A stretch of 64,000 nucleotides of DNA from Winogradskyella sp. (GCA_028383925.1 JAOEWO010000009.1:1-64000); one strand, 5' to 3'. Positions 10,487-20,551 are shown, numbered from the stretch's first letter. Notes: generated by a model from the letters alone, not told the origin. A program made the numbers and translations.

Positions 10487-10636
10487 TCAATCAAAAGGAT
10501 TTCCTCCTGGATCTGGTGGTGAAGATGCTTGTGCCTGTTTTGGATTTAATACAATAAAGGTACCTACTGCCGTTAAAGCAGCATACTTCCCCATTTTTTT
10601 TATGGCTTCTTTTCGACTAATTTGTTTTTGCTTCAT
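10487..10636 (-). CDS. 49-aa small secreted peptide
   Basis: MKQKQISRKEAIKKMGKYAALTAVGTFIVLNPKQAQASSPPDPGGNPFD*; signal peptide-like with AxA site; absent from the ORF track because it is short. Confidence 0.65.
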   Translation of the reverse strand: MKQKQISRKEAIKKMGKYAALTAVGTFIVLNPKQAQASSPPDPGGNPFD

Positions 10637-10889
10637 AAGAATGGAATTTATTTAAATAATGCACGCATATTTGGAATTAGATACTTACTACATTAAATAT
10701 AACAAATACCTTAGAGGATTAAAAATTGAAATGCTAAGTATGATTTTAATTATACTAATTATGACAAAAATCAAACTGTTTACAATATTGATTTAAAAGA
10801 TTACAGTAGTGTTATTGATTTGCTTTAGAAGATATTAAGGATTTAAATAATCTCATAGACTGGTTCGAGAATAGGTCAATAGGGTGTAC

Positions 10890-10926
10890 AAAGCGAAACA
10901 AAAACTCTATTTTGTCTCGCTTTTTT
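10890..10926 (+). terminator. intrinsic terminator (plus strand) with no obvious upstream plus-strand gene
   Basis: AAGCGAaACAAAA-actcta-TTTTGTcTCGCTTTTTT. Confidence 0.55.
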
Positions 10927-10986
10927 GTTATCAAAACATTTGCGCGCTTAATGCTTAAGGCTTAATTTTAAAAAAAAAAGAATGGA

Positions 10987-11967
10987 ATGACATTAAAAGA
11001 TCTTGCCAAAATAGCTGGTGTTTCAATATCTACGGTTTCTAAAGCACTTAATAATAGTGCAGAGATTGGGCAAAAAACTAAAGCGCGCATTCACGATTTA
11101 GCTAACCTTTATAATTACCAACCCAATAACTTGGCCATAAACCTAAAAACGGGTAAAACAAAGACTATTGGTGTTATTGTACCTAGTATTCAAAACAATT
11201 TTTTTGCTAAGGTTATTATAGGTATTGAAGAGGTGCTTAATGCTTCAAATTATAATATCATTATATCTATTACTAATGAGTCTCAAGAAAAAGAAGTTGC
11301 AATTGTTAAGACACTTTCAAATGGTGTTGTAGATGGTTTTTTAGTTGCAGTTGGTGAGGAAACTCAAGTTAATCAGCATGTAGAACATTTTAATTACGCT
11401 AATAAAAGAAATAAACCTATTGTTTTATTTGATAGAGTTATTAAGAGTCTAGATTTTAATAAGGTAATTGTAGATGATAAAGGTATTGTAAATTCTGTTG
11501 TAAAAAATTTAGTAAAGCAAGATAAAAAAGCCATTGCTTTAGTTTCTGCAATTTATAACCTAAGTGTAGGGCAATCTAGAAAAGAAGGCTACTTAGATGC
11601 TATAAAAGGCCAACAAGAGGCTATTGTTTTAGAGGCTAATGTTGAAGATTTAGAACGTGAACTAAAAACACTATTAGATAATACAACTGTAGACGCTATA
11701 GTTGCCGCAGATGAAGATGCTGCTTTATTAGCTTTAAGAGTTGCTAAAGCAAAAGGTCTTAGTATGCCAAGAGATATTTCTATAATAGGATTTGCACCAA
11801 CAAAATTAGCCGAAAATGTGAGTCCGCAGTTAACAACTATAAATCAGCATGGTATAGATATTGGTAAAAAAGCAGCTCAGTTATTAGTTAATAAATTAGA
11901 AGATAGCACGTTAGATCCTCAGCGTGTAATCGTTAATTCTACAGTAGTGCACCGAGAAACAACATAG
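10987..11967 (+). CDS. LacI family transcriptional regulator
   Basis: TLKDLAKIAGVSISTVSKALNNSAEIGQKTK HTH and periplasmic-binding-protein-like effector domain. Confidence 0.92.
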   Translation: MTLKDLAKIAGVSISTVSKALNNSAEIGQKTKARIHDLANLYNYQPNNLAINLKTGKTKTIGVIVPSIQNNFFAKVIIGIEEVLNASNYNIIISITNESQEKEVAIVKTLSNGVVDGFLVAVGEETQVNQHVEHFNYANKRNKPIVLFDRVIKSLDFNKVIVDDKGIVNSVVKNLVKQDKKAIALVSAIYNLSVGQSRKEGYLDAIKGQQEAIVLEANVEDLERELKTLLDNTTVDAIVAADEDAALLALRVAKAKGLSMPRDISIIGFAPTKLAENVSPQLTTINQHGIDIGKKAAQLLVNKLEDSTLDPQRVIVNSTVVHRETT

Positions 11968-12031
11968 TTATTTACAAAAACAAAATAGTTGTTTTTATTG
12001 TAACTTTGGTAAACACAAATACACACTTATT

Positions 12032-12622
12032 ATGTTAGATAATTTTTGGTTTAATGTTAAATATGGCATTAACCATGTATTAGACCTTAACGGTTACGAC
12101 CATGTACTTTTTTTAATGGTTTTAGCTGTACCGTACGTTTTTAAAGATTGGAAACGTGTACTCCTACTTGTTTCTATGTTTACCTTAGGGCATACAGTGT
12201 CACTTATTTTGGCAGCTTATGGTTTGGTTACTGTAAATGGTAAGTTGGTAGAGTTTTTAATACCAGTAACAATATTAATTGCAGCACTTTATAATGTGTT
12301 TACTGCTGGTAAAAAAGACAGAGGTAACAAAATAGGATTACTCTTTTTTACAACCTTATTTTTTGGCTTAGTACATGGCTTAGGCTTTGCTAGAGAATTT
12401 AAAATGATTTCTGGCCAAACAGATAGTAAATTACTTTTATTAATAGAATTTGCTTTAGGTATAGAAATAGCACAAGTTATTATTGTTTTTATAGTGCTGT
12501 TTATTGGGTTTTTGTGTCAAACTATTTTTAGATTTTCTAGACGAGATTGGGTTATGGTACTTTCGGCCATAGTTATTGGTTTGGTAATACCAATGTTAAT
12601 TGAAAATGATTTTCTTAAATAG
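12032..12622 (+). CDS. HupE/UreJ family membrane protein
   Basis: GINHVLDLNGYDHVLFLMVL, FTLGHTVSLILA, LVHGLGFAREF motifs. Confidence 0.8.
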   Translation: MLDNFWFNVKYGINHVLDLNGYDHVLFLMVLAVPYVFKDWKRVLLLVSMFTLGHTVSLILAAYGLVTVNGKLVEFLIPVTILIAALYNVFTAGKKDRGNKIGLLFFTTLFFGLVHGLGFAREFKMISGQTDSKLLLLIEFALGIEIAQVIIVFIVLFIGFLCQTIFRFSRRDWVMVLSAIVIGLVIPMLIENDFLK

Positions 12623-12718
12623 AATATAAAGTTTGGTAAAACTTTAACTACGCGTCATAGTTTATAAAATACTATCCTTTTATATTCGTTGTTAATACAC
12701 TACGATAACACTTTATTA

Positions 12719-13150
12719 ATGTCAATACAAAAACAACTACGTTACGATAAAGCCTATTTACGAATAGCAGAAGAATGGGGAAAATTATCGCATTGCAAGC
12801 GTAAACAAGTAGGCGCATTAATAGTTAAAGACAGAATGATAATTTCTGATGGCTATAATGGTACACCAACGGGTTTTCAAAACTATTGTGAAGATGACGA
12901 AGGCTACACCAAATGGTATGTTTTACACGCTGAAGCTAACGCTATATTAAAAGTAGCAGCATCTACACAATCTTGTAAAGGTGCGACGTTATATATAACA
13001 CTTTCGCCATGTAAAGAATGTAGTAAGCTTATACACCAAGCTGGTATTGTAAGAGTTGTTTATAAAGAAGGTTATAAAGACGATTCGGGTTTGCAATTTC
13101 TTAAAAAAGCAGGTATATCTTTAGAGCATATAGATGATTTAAAACAATAA
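12719..13150 (+). CDS. dCMP deaminase family protein
   Basis: HAEANAILKVA and SPCKECSKLI zinc motifs; start at MSIQKQLRYDKAYLRIA preferred over the longer ORF from 12689. Confidence 0.87.
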   Translation: MSIQKQLRYDKAYLRIAEEWGKLSHCKRKQVGALIVKDRMIISDGYNGTPTGFQNYCEDDEGYTKWYVLHAEANAILKVAASTQSCKGATLYITLSPCKECSKLIHQAGIVRVVYKEGYKDDSGLQFLKKAGISLEHIDDLKQ

Positions 13151-14757
13151 TGGCTAATAAAAATAAATACATACCCTTATTATTAGGTGTTGCAATTGCA
13201 ACTGGTGTATTTATTGGTGGTAAGTTAAATTTTACAGACACATCAGATAATCTTTTTACAACAAATAGTAAAAAAGACAAGCTCAATCGGTTAATAGACT
13301 ACATAGATTACGAGTATGTAGATGCGGTTAATACAGACAGTATTGTAGATGTAACCGTAAATGGTATTTTAGACAATCTAGATCCTCACTCAACCTATAT
13401 TCCTAAAGAAGATTTAAAGCGTATTACTGAAAACATGAAAGGAGATTTTGTGGGTATAGGCATAAATTTTTATCCTTACAAAGACAGTATTGCTGTAATA
13501 AAACCCACAGAATATGGCCCAAGCGAGCGTGCTGGTATTATGAGTGGTGACCGTATTCTATACGCAGACGGAGATTCGCTTTTTGGTCGTGCTATTACTA
13601 ATGAGTTAATTGCTAAAAAACTAAAAGGTGATAAAAATACCAAAGTAAAACTTACTGTGTTTCGTAAAAGTGAAGCAAAATTACTTGAGTTTGAAGTAAG
13701 ACGAGAAAACATACCTATTAAAAGTGTTGATGCTGCTTACATGTTAACCGATAACTTGGGTTATATAAAAATAAATCGTTTTGCAGAATCTTCTTATAAA
13801 GAATTTAAATCTGCTTTAACCGAGTTAAAAGAGCAAGGTGCTACAAAATTAGCGTTAGATTTAAGAGATAATCCTGGTGGATTTTTAGGTATTGCAGAGC
13901 AAATAGCTGACGAGTTTTTAGAAGATGATAAACTCATTGTATTTACAAAAGATAAAAAAGGAAAAGAAGAACGGACTTACGCAACCCGTCGTGGTGATTT
14001 TGAAGATGGTGAAATTTATATTTTAATTAACGAAAACTCAGCCTCAGCAAGTGAGGTTATTGCGGGTGCGTTACAAGATAATGATAAAGGTGTAATAATA
14101 GGAAGACGTTCTTATGGTAAGGGACTTGTACAACGCGAAATGGCACTTGGCGATGGCAGTGCTGTGCGACTTACCGTTTCTAGATATTACACACCTACTG
14201 GGCGCTCTATACAACGTCCTTATACCAATGGAGGTAATAAAAGCTATTATAATGAGTATTATAAGCGCTTAAGAACAGGTGAGTTAGCCGATGAAGGCAA
14301 CATAGAGGTAGACGATTCTTTAAAATTTACCACACCAAAAGGCAAAGTCGTTTATGGTGGTGGTGGTATTATACCAGATGTATTTGTGCCAGTAGATAAA
14401 TCTATAGATAATGAAACTATAAACTACTTAAGGCGACGTGGGTATTTTGGTTATTTTGTTTTTGAAGAATTAGACAAAGATCGTAGTGTTTATGCCAATG
14501 TTTCTAAATTCGATTTTATAAATAATTTTGAAGTTAGCGATGCTATTGTTGTTCGTTTTCAAGATTATATTAGTAAAAAAGAAAGTGCTAATATTACTTT
14601 TGTGGCTTACAACGAAGAAGTAAAACTGTTTATAAAAGCAACATTGGCACGTCAATTATTTGATGAAAATGCGTTTGAAGAGATTAAGAATTCGCAAGAT
14701 ATTATGGTGCAAGAAATTATACTTTTAAGTGCAGAGCAGCCAGATTTTAAACAGTAA
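13150..14757 (+). CDS. S41 family C-terminal processing peptidase
   Basis: PDZ-like region; catalytic NENSASASEVIAGALQDNDKGVIIGRRSYGKGLVQ; ATG overlaps the upstream TAA (TAATG). Confidence 0.9.
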   Translation: MANKNKYIPLLLGVAIATGVFIGGKLNFTDTSDNLFTTNSKKDKLNRLIDYIDYEYVDAVNTDSIVDVTVNGILDNLDPHSTYIPKEDLKRITENMKGDFVGIGINFYPYKDSIAVIKPTEYGPSERAGIMSGDRILYADGDSLFGRAITNELIAKKLKGDKNTKVKLTVFRKSEAKLLEFEVRRENIPIKSVDAAYMLTDNLGYIKINRFAESSYKEFKSALTELKEQGATKLALDLRDNPGGFLGIAEQIADEFLEDDKLIVFTKDKKGKEERTYATRRGDFEDGEIYILINENSASASEVIAGALQDNDKGVIIGRRSYGKGLVQREMALGDGSAVRLTVSRYYTPTGRSIQRPYTNGGNKSYYNEYYKRLRTGELADEGNIEVDDSLKFTTPKGKVVYGGGGIIPDVFVPVDKSIDNETINYLRRRGYFGYFVFEELDKDRSVYANVSKFDFINNFEVSDAIVVRFQDYISKKESANITFVAYNEEVKLFIKATLARQLFDENAFEEIKNSQDIMVQEIILLSAEQPDFKQ

Positions 14758-15358
14758 CTTTATCGTGTATTTTGGTGTGCTTACCACCATTCCACAATGT
14801 TAAAATATCTGTAGCAACATGAGAGCCACTGCCGCAAGCTATGGCAAACTGACTTCGCCAACCAGCTAAAGTGCCAGCGACGTACAAATTATTTTCAATA
14901 AGATGATCGTTGTTTTTTAACCAAATTCTATCCTTTTCAATCGCAGCTTTTGGGTGTGGTGCTATGTAGTTTTCTAAGCCTTTTATGGTTATTAAACTTG
15001 TATAGCCAACAGCAATAACAACTATTTTTGCGCTATATGAGTTTTTGTTTGTTTCAACTAAAAAGTGTTCTGGTGCTTTAGATATTGCTGTTACTTTTTC
15101 TGTATCTATTTGGGTAATGTGAGGGTACAAATCTTTAAGTTGTTGTTTGCCTTCTGCTAAAATAGTACGACCAAGAGTTGCTGGTTTTAAACCTAAAACA
15201 TTGTTAAAAAGAGCATTTTGAAGATGCGATGTTTTTTGGTGTGTAATAATTGCTATTTTTTTGTCTTTAGCAAACGCTTTGTTTTTAGCAGAACCTAAAA
15301 CCAAGCCACAAGACAAACCTGCTGCGCCACCACCAATAATTAGGACATCAAAAGTCAT
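14747..15358 (-). CDS. FAD/NAD(P)-dependent oxidoreductase, thioredoxin-reductase-like, short
   Basis: N-terminal DVLIIGGGAAGLSCGLVLG; C-terminal NLYVAGTLAGWRSQFAIACGSGSHVA. Confidence 0.75.
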   Translation of the reverse strand: MTFDVLIIGGGAAGLSCGLVLGSAKNKAFAKDKKIAIITHQKTSHLQNALFNNVLGLKPATLGRTILAEGKQQLKDLYPHITQIDTEKVTAISKAPEHFLVETNKNSYSAKIVVIAVGYTSLITIKGLENYIAPHPKAAIEKDRIWLKNNDHLIENNLYVAGTLAGWRSQFAIACGSGSHVATDILTLWNGGKHTKIHDKVTV

Positions 15359-15564
15359 TAGCGCTTTTTTTCTAGTTTCTCAATTTTTTTCGAAATTCTT
15401 AAAATTTGTAAAAGTGTAATAGCGCAAAGTGAAGCGCCAATTGTTAAAATAGCGGTGAAACTTTCTCCCTGTAACAACGCATCAAAATCTAATTTTGTCG
15501 TATTAAAAATAATAAGAGCAAGAGCTGTAATAGATAAAATTAAAGTTAATATCTTCATAATCAA
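15358..15564 (-). CDS. small membrane protein, hypothetical
   Basis: 68 aa, two hydrophobic segments, packed between neighbouring minus-strand genes. Confidence 0.6.
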   Translation of the reverse strand: MIMKILTLILSITALALIIFNTTKLDFDALLQGESFTAILTIGASLCAITLLQILRISKKIEKLEKKR

Positions 15565-15572
15565 TAGTTTTT

Positions 15573-16154
15573 TTAAGCCAATAACGCTTTAATGTTATGG
15601 GCAAATAATTTAACTGCAATGGCTAGCAAAATTACACCAAAAATCTTTCTTATAATCTTAATACCGTTAGCACCAATAAATTTTTCAATTTTGGCAGATG
15701 TTTTTAATACAGCATATATTACAATAACATTACAAATTACAGCCACAATTATATTTTCTATATCAAATTCTGCACGCAAAGATAAAAGTGTAGTTAAACT
15801 TCCTGGGCCTGCAATAAGCGGAAACGCTAACGGAAACACCGAAGCCGTTATAGCATCGTGGTCGTCATCTTTATATAATGTAATGCCTAAAACCATTTCT
15901 AAAGCAATAAAAAATATAACAAATGCACCAGCTACAGCAAAAGAATTTACATCTACACCAATAACACTAAGTAAACTTTTACCAACAAATAAAAACACTA
16001 TCATTATTAGCCCTGCTATTAATGATGCTTTTTCACTCTGTATATGACCAACTTTTTTACGTAAATCAATAATAATAGGAATGTTCCCAACAATATCAAT
16101 TACGGCAAAAAGTACCATAAAGGCTGTAAAAATTTGTTTAAAATCTAAAGACAT
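15573..16154 (-). CDS. MarC family membrane protein
   Basis: FAVIDIVGNIPII, PLAFPLIAGPGSLTTLLSL motifs. Confidence 0.87.
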   Translation of the reverse strand: MSLDFKQIFTAFMVLFAVIDIVGNIPIIIDLRKKVGHIQSEKASLIAGLIMIVFLFVGKSLLSVIGVDVNSFAVAGAFVIFFIALEMVLGITLYKDDDHDAITASVFPLAFPLIAGPGSLTTLLSLRAEFDIENIIVAVICNVIVIYAVLKTSAKIEKFIGANGIKIIRKIFGVILLAIAVKLFAHNIKALLA

Positions 16155-16334
16155 TGTACTTGTTTTTCAAATTCGCGGCAAAGGTGCAACAATATTAAAG
16201 ATTTTCAATATTAAATTAAGATTAATTAATAGTTACTTTACCTTAATGAATTCATTTTAAAACACATACTCGTATAGGTATTAAACACGTCTTAGAATTC
16301 TTTTAGTTATCTAAAGTTTAATTATTTTTGTCAC

Positions 16335-16907
16335 ATGTTTCAACTTGGAAAAACAATTGTATCTGAAGATATTATAGAGAAAGACTTTCTATGCAACCTT
16401 TCTGCCTGTAAAGGGGCTTGCTGTATAGATGGTGATGCTGGTGCACCTCTAGAAAAAGATGAGGTTAAAATATTGGCAGATATTTACCCTAAAGTAAAAC
16501 CTTTTTTACGAGAAGAAGGTATTAAAGCTATTGAAGAGCAAGGTACTTCTGTAAAAACCGCTTTTGGTGATTTAGAAACTCCATTAATTAATGGTGCAGA
16601 TTGTGCTTACGTTATATTTGATGAGAAAAATACAGCACTTTGTGCTATAGAAGAAGCGTATAACCAAGGGGAGATTAGTTGGAAAAAACCAATATCTTGC
16701 CATCTATACCCGATTAGAGTTAGAGATTATACAGAGTTTTCGGGTGTTAATTACGATAAGTGGGAGATTTGTGACGATGCTTGTTCTCTAGGTAAAGAAT
16801 TACAAGTCCCGGTTTATAAATTTGTAAAAGAAGCTTTGATTAGAAAATTTGGTGAAGATTGGTATGCAGAATTAGAGAAAGTAGCGCAAAGTAAATACAA
16901 CAGGTAA
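16335..16907 (+). CDS. DUF3109 family protein
   Basis: Cys-rich pattern FLCNLSACKGACCIDGDAGAPL and SCHLYPIRV. Confidence 0.82.
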   Translation: MFQLGKTIVSEDIIEKDFLCNLSACKGACCIDGDAGAPLEKDEVKILADIYPKVKPFLREEGIKAIEEQGTSVKTAFGDLETPLINGADCAYVIFDEKNTALCAIEEAYNQGEISWKKPISCHLYPIRVRDYTEFSGVNYDKWEICDDACSLGKELQVPVYKFVKEALIRKFGEDWYAELEKVAQSKYNR

Positions 16908-17058
16908 TTTTTTATATTTTTTTAATCTTTAATAGTTGGGGTTTTTTTTAATCCTGACTTTTTTTGTGCCAATCAATCAAAAAATAAATATAAATAGACC
17001 ATCTTTTTGTTTAAATATTGTTCAATTTTCATTCTATTAAAACTCCCAATAAACACTA

Positions 17059-17103
17059 AGCGTTAAGTCTTTTTTTGTACGACAAAGACTACTTTAAAAC
17101 GCT
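17059..17103. promoter_or_regulatory. imperfect long inverted repeat in nrdB leader
   Basis: AGCGTTaAGTCTTT ... AAAGACT...AACGCT arms at 17059-17072 and 17084-17103. Confidence 0.35.
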
Positions 17104-17360
17104 AAACACTAAATATTTAAATGCTTTAAAATCAAATGATTAATTCTATTTTTCAAAAAATCCTTTGTTAATGGTCTATTCAAACGTTTGTTAAAAACTT
17201 GTTGACAACGTTTACTAAATACCCTTTCATTTTAAAGCACAAAAGTCAATCTTTGTTAAAGGCAATATAAAGAAGAGATTTCTGCTTTAGAAAATTGCCT
17301 TTTTTACACCTATCAAGGAAATTTATAAAACGTTTTACGGATATGCTAACGAAATCCTGA

Positions 17361-18701
17361 ATGACTAAAAATCATTCTACTGATATCTTAGCCTTTAAAT
17401 TGAAAAAAAGTATGGAGATTAAACAACTAGAGATTACCCAAATTATTAAAAGAGATTACGAAACAAGTCCGTTTGTTTTAAATAAAATTTCCAATGCTGT
17501 AGAAAAAGCGATGCTTTCTGTTGGTAATGGTAGTAAAGAAGATGCAAAGTCTATTTCTGCAAACGTTTTACAAGAATTACTAGAGCGCAAAGAAAGAGAT
17601 AATAAATATTTGCCAACGGTAGAAGAGGTACAAGATCTTGTAGAGCTTAAATTAATGAATAGTACGTTTCAAGATGTAGCTAAAGCTTACATTTTATATA
17701 GAGACGAGCAAACTAGAAACAGAAAAACAAATGTTTTTGAAAAGCGTATTAATTTAAAACCTTACGAGTATCCTGCTCTTAACGAATATGTAGATGCTAT
17801 TAGACACTCATACTGGATTCATTCAGAATTTAACTTTACTAGTGATATTCAAGATTTTAAAACGAGACTAACCGTTGTAGAGCAAAATGCAATTAAAAAT
17901 ACAATGTTAGCCATTTCTCAGATTGAAGTTGCTGTAAAATCATTTTGGGGCGATATTTATGGTAAAATGCCAAAGCCCGAAATTGGAGCTGTTGGTGCAA
18001 CCTTTGCCGAAAGTGAAGTACGCCACCATGATGCCTACTCACACTTGTTAGAAATTTTAGGACTTAACAACGAATTTAAGAGACTAAAGAAAAAGCCCGT
18101 AATAATGAGACGTGTTCATTATTTAGAAACGGCTTTAAAAAATGCAAAGAGTGACGATAATAAAGAGTATGCTGAGTCTATTATGCTATTCTCTCTATTT
18201 ATAGAGCATGTGTCTTTATTCTCTCAATTTTTAATAATAATGGCCTTTAATAAACATAGAAATATGTTGAAAGGTATTTCTAATGTGGTAGAAGCAACTT
18301 CTAAAGAAGAGCAGATTCACGGAGATTTTGGAATAGACATTATTAATATTATTAAAAACGAAAACCCAACTTGGTTTGACGAGGAGCATAGCGTTTTAGT
18401 AAAATCATTATGTGAAGAAGCTTTTGAATCTGAAAGCAAAATTATTGATTGGATTTTTGAAGCTGGTGAATTAGAGTTCTTACCTAAAGATGTTATTAAA
18501 GAATTTGTAAAAAATAGATTTAACAATTCATTAGAAAGCATCGGAATTGATAAAATATTTGAAACAAATGAGGCCTTATTAGTGCAAACCGAATGGTTTG
18601 ATGATGAAATCATTGGAACAAAACATGGAGATTTCTTTGTGAAGCGTTCTATCAATTACAGCAAAAGAACCAAAAGTATAACCAGCGATGACCTTTTTTA
18701 A
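17361..18701 (+). CDS. nrdB: class I ribonucleotide reductase radical-generating subunit with N-terminal ATP-cone
   Basis: ATP-cone IIKRDYETSPFVLNKISNAVEKAM...ELKLMNSTFQDVAKAYILYRDEQ, then R2 motif FAESEVRHHDAYSHLLEI. Start may be 17412 (MEIKQLEITQ). Confidence 0.92.
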   Translation: MTKNHSTDILAFKLKKSMEIKQLEITQIIKRDYETSPFVLNKISNAVEKAMLSVGNGSKEDAKSISANVLQELLERKERDNKYLPTVEEVQDLVELKLMNSTFQDVAKAYILYRDEQTRNRKTNVFEKRINLKPYEYPALNEYVDAIRHSYWIHSEFNFTSDIQDFKTRLTVVEQNAIKNTMLAISQIEVAVKSFWGDIYGKMPKPEIGAVGATFAESEVRHHDAYSHLLEILGLNNEFKRLKKKPVIMRRVHYLETALKNAKSDDNKEYAESIMLFSLFIEHVSLFSQFLIIMAFNKHRNMLKGISNVVEATSKEEQIHGDFGIDIINIIKNENPTWFDEEHSVLVKSLCEEAFESESKIIDWIFEAGELEFLPKDVIKEFVKNRFNNSLESIGIDKIFETNEALLVQTEWFDDEIIGTKHGDFFVKRSINYSKRTKSITSDDLF

Positions 18702-18704
18702 ACC

Positions 18705-20510
18705 ATGAACGACAACACTAACTTAGACCTCGACAATAACATGATTAAAGCACAAACTTCAGCAACACCAGCATCTAGCCAAGAGGAATTACTTAATGCT
18801 AGAAAAGAAGCTATAAAAGAAGCTAACAAAGAGCCAGAAATTAAATGGTTAACAGAAAATAGTCGAAAGTTTTTAGCTTCGGGTTATTTAACAGAAGGTA
18901 CCAATCCTGAAGAAAGAATTAGAGAAATTGCTGAAAGAGCAGAAGAGATTTTAAAAATTGATGGTTTTGCAGATAAGTTTTATGGCTACATGGCAGAAGG
19001 TTATTATTCTTTAGCCTCACCTGTTTGGTCTAACTTTGGTAAAAAACGTGGTTTGCCAATAAGTTGTTTTGGTTCGCATATTTCTGATGATATGGGCGAT
19101 ATCCTTTATACACAGTCTGAAGTTGGGATGATGTCTAAATTAGGTGGTGGTACATCTGGTTACTTCGGTAAATTAAGACATAGAGGCGCACCAGTAAAAA
19201 ATAATGGAGAGTCTTCTGGCGCTGTACACATTATGCAATTATTTGAAAAAATGGTTGATGTTGTAAGTCAAGGTTCTGTAAGAAGAGGTCGTTTTTCTCC
19301 TTATTTACCAATAGATCATCCAGACATTAATGAGTTTTTAGAAATAGGAACTGAAGGTAACCCAATACAAGAGTTAACACATGGTGTAACCGTGGGTAAC
19401 GAGTGGATGGAGCAAATGATAGAAGGTGATGCAGATAAAAGAGCCATTTGGGCAAAAGTATTACAAAGAAGAGGTGAGATAGGATACCCTTACATTTTCT
19501 TTAAAGATAATGCTAATAATGCAGCACCAGATGTATACCAAGAGAAAAAACATGAGATTTACGCAAGTAACTTATGTTCAGAAATAATGTTACCTACAAA
19601 CGATAAATGGTCTTTTGTATGCGTATTATCATCTATAAACTTATTGCATTACGATAAGTGGAAAGATACTGACGCTGTAGAAACTATGGTGTATTTCTTA
19701 GACGCTGTTTTAGAAGAGTTTGTAACTAAGTTAGAAGAATTTAGAGATTCGCCAGACCGTGATGATAGACAAACGTTTATGTTTATGGAGAAGGCCTATA
19801 ATTTTGCTAAAGAAAATAGAGCATTAGGAATGGGAGCTTTAGGATGGCACTCATTATTACAATCTAGAATGTTAGGATTTGACTCTAAAGAAGCATTTGA
19901 TCTTAACAGTGAAATATTTAAAACTATAGGCGAAAAATCTCGTAAAGCATCGGAAGAATTAGCCGTGTTATTTGGTGAGCCAGAGGTATTAAAAGGTTAC
20001 GGAAGACGTAATACAACATTAAACGCAGTAGCACCAACAACATCTTCGGCATTTATTTTAGGACAAGTATCACAAGGTATTGAGCCAATTTGGTCTAACA
20101 GTTATGTAAAAGATATTGCTAAAATAAAGACCACAATAAAAAACCCATTCTTAAAAGCACTTTTAATAGAAAAAGGAATGGATACTGTTGATGTTTGGAA
20201 AAGCATTAGAGATTACGATGGTTCGGTACAACATTTAGAAGGACTTACAGATCACGAAAAGGATGTGTTTAAAACCTATTCTGAAATTGACCAAATGACG
20301 TTGATTTACCAAGCCGCAAACAGACAAAACCACATAGATCAAGGACAGTCTTTAAACATTATGGTACATCCAGATATGCCAGTTAAAGAGATTAACAAGA
20401 TTTATGTTACAGCTTGGAAATTAGGTGTAAAATCATTGTACTACCAACACAGTATGAATGCCGCACAGAAATTTAAACAAAAGAAAGAATGTGCTAGCTG
20501 TGAAGGCTAA
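18705..20510 (+). CDS. nrdA: class I ribonucleotide reductase catalytic subunit without ATP-cone
   Basis: SEVGMMSKLGGGTSGYFGKLRHRGAPV, YASNLCSEIMLP, MGALGWHSLLQ, C-terminal CASCEG. Confidence 0.93.
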   Translation: MNDNTNLDLDNNMIKAQTSATPASSQEELLNARKEAIKEANKEPEIKWLTENSRKFLASGYLTEGTNPEERIREIAERAEEILKIDGFADKFYGYMAEGYYSLASPVWSNFGKKRGLPISCFGSHISDDMGDILYTQSEVGMMSKLGGGTSGYFGKLRHRGAPVKNNGESSGAVHIMQLFEKMVDVVSQGSVRRGRFSPYLPIDHPDINEFLEIGTEGNPIQELTHGVTVGNEWMEQMIEGDADKRAIWAKVLQRRGEIGYPYIFFKDNANNAAPDVYQEKKHEIYASNLCSEIMLPTNDKWSFVCVLSSINLLHYDKWKDTDAVETMVYFLDAVLEEFVTKLEEFRDSPDRDDRQTFMFMEKAYNFAKENRALGMGALGWHSLLQSRMLGFDSKEAFDLNSEIFKTIGEKSRKASEELAVLFGEPEVLKGYGRRNTTLNAVAPTTSSAFILGQVSQGIEPIWSNSYVKDIAKIKTTIKNPFLKALLIEKGMDTVDVWKSIRDYDGSVQHLEGLTDHEKDVFKTYSEIDQMTLIYQAANRQNHIDQGQSLNIMVHPDMPVKEINKIYVTAWKLGVKSLYYQHSMNAAQKFKQKKECASCEG

Positions 20511-20551
20511 TTAAATGCCTTTGAAAAAAGGAATCTTATAAAATTGAATTT

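Noticed and set aside
10404-10655. 83-aa plus-strand ORF
   Set aside because: Antisense to the fibre signal peptide and the better-supported 49-aa minus-strand peptide.
12032-12622. HupE/UreJ-like gene as evidence for a hydrogenase or urease cluster
   Set aside because: No hydrogenase or urease subunit or maturation genes are adjacent; the family is often found alone.
15592-16047. 151-aa plus-strand ORF
   Set aside because: Antisense to marC, whose MarC motifs are clear.
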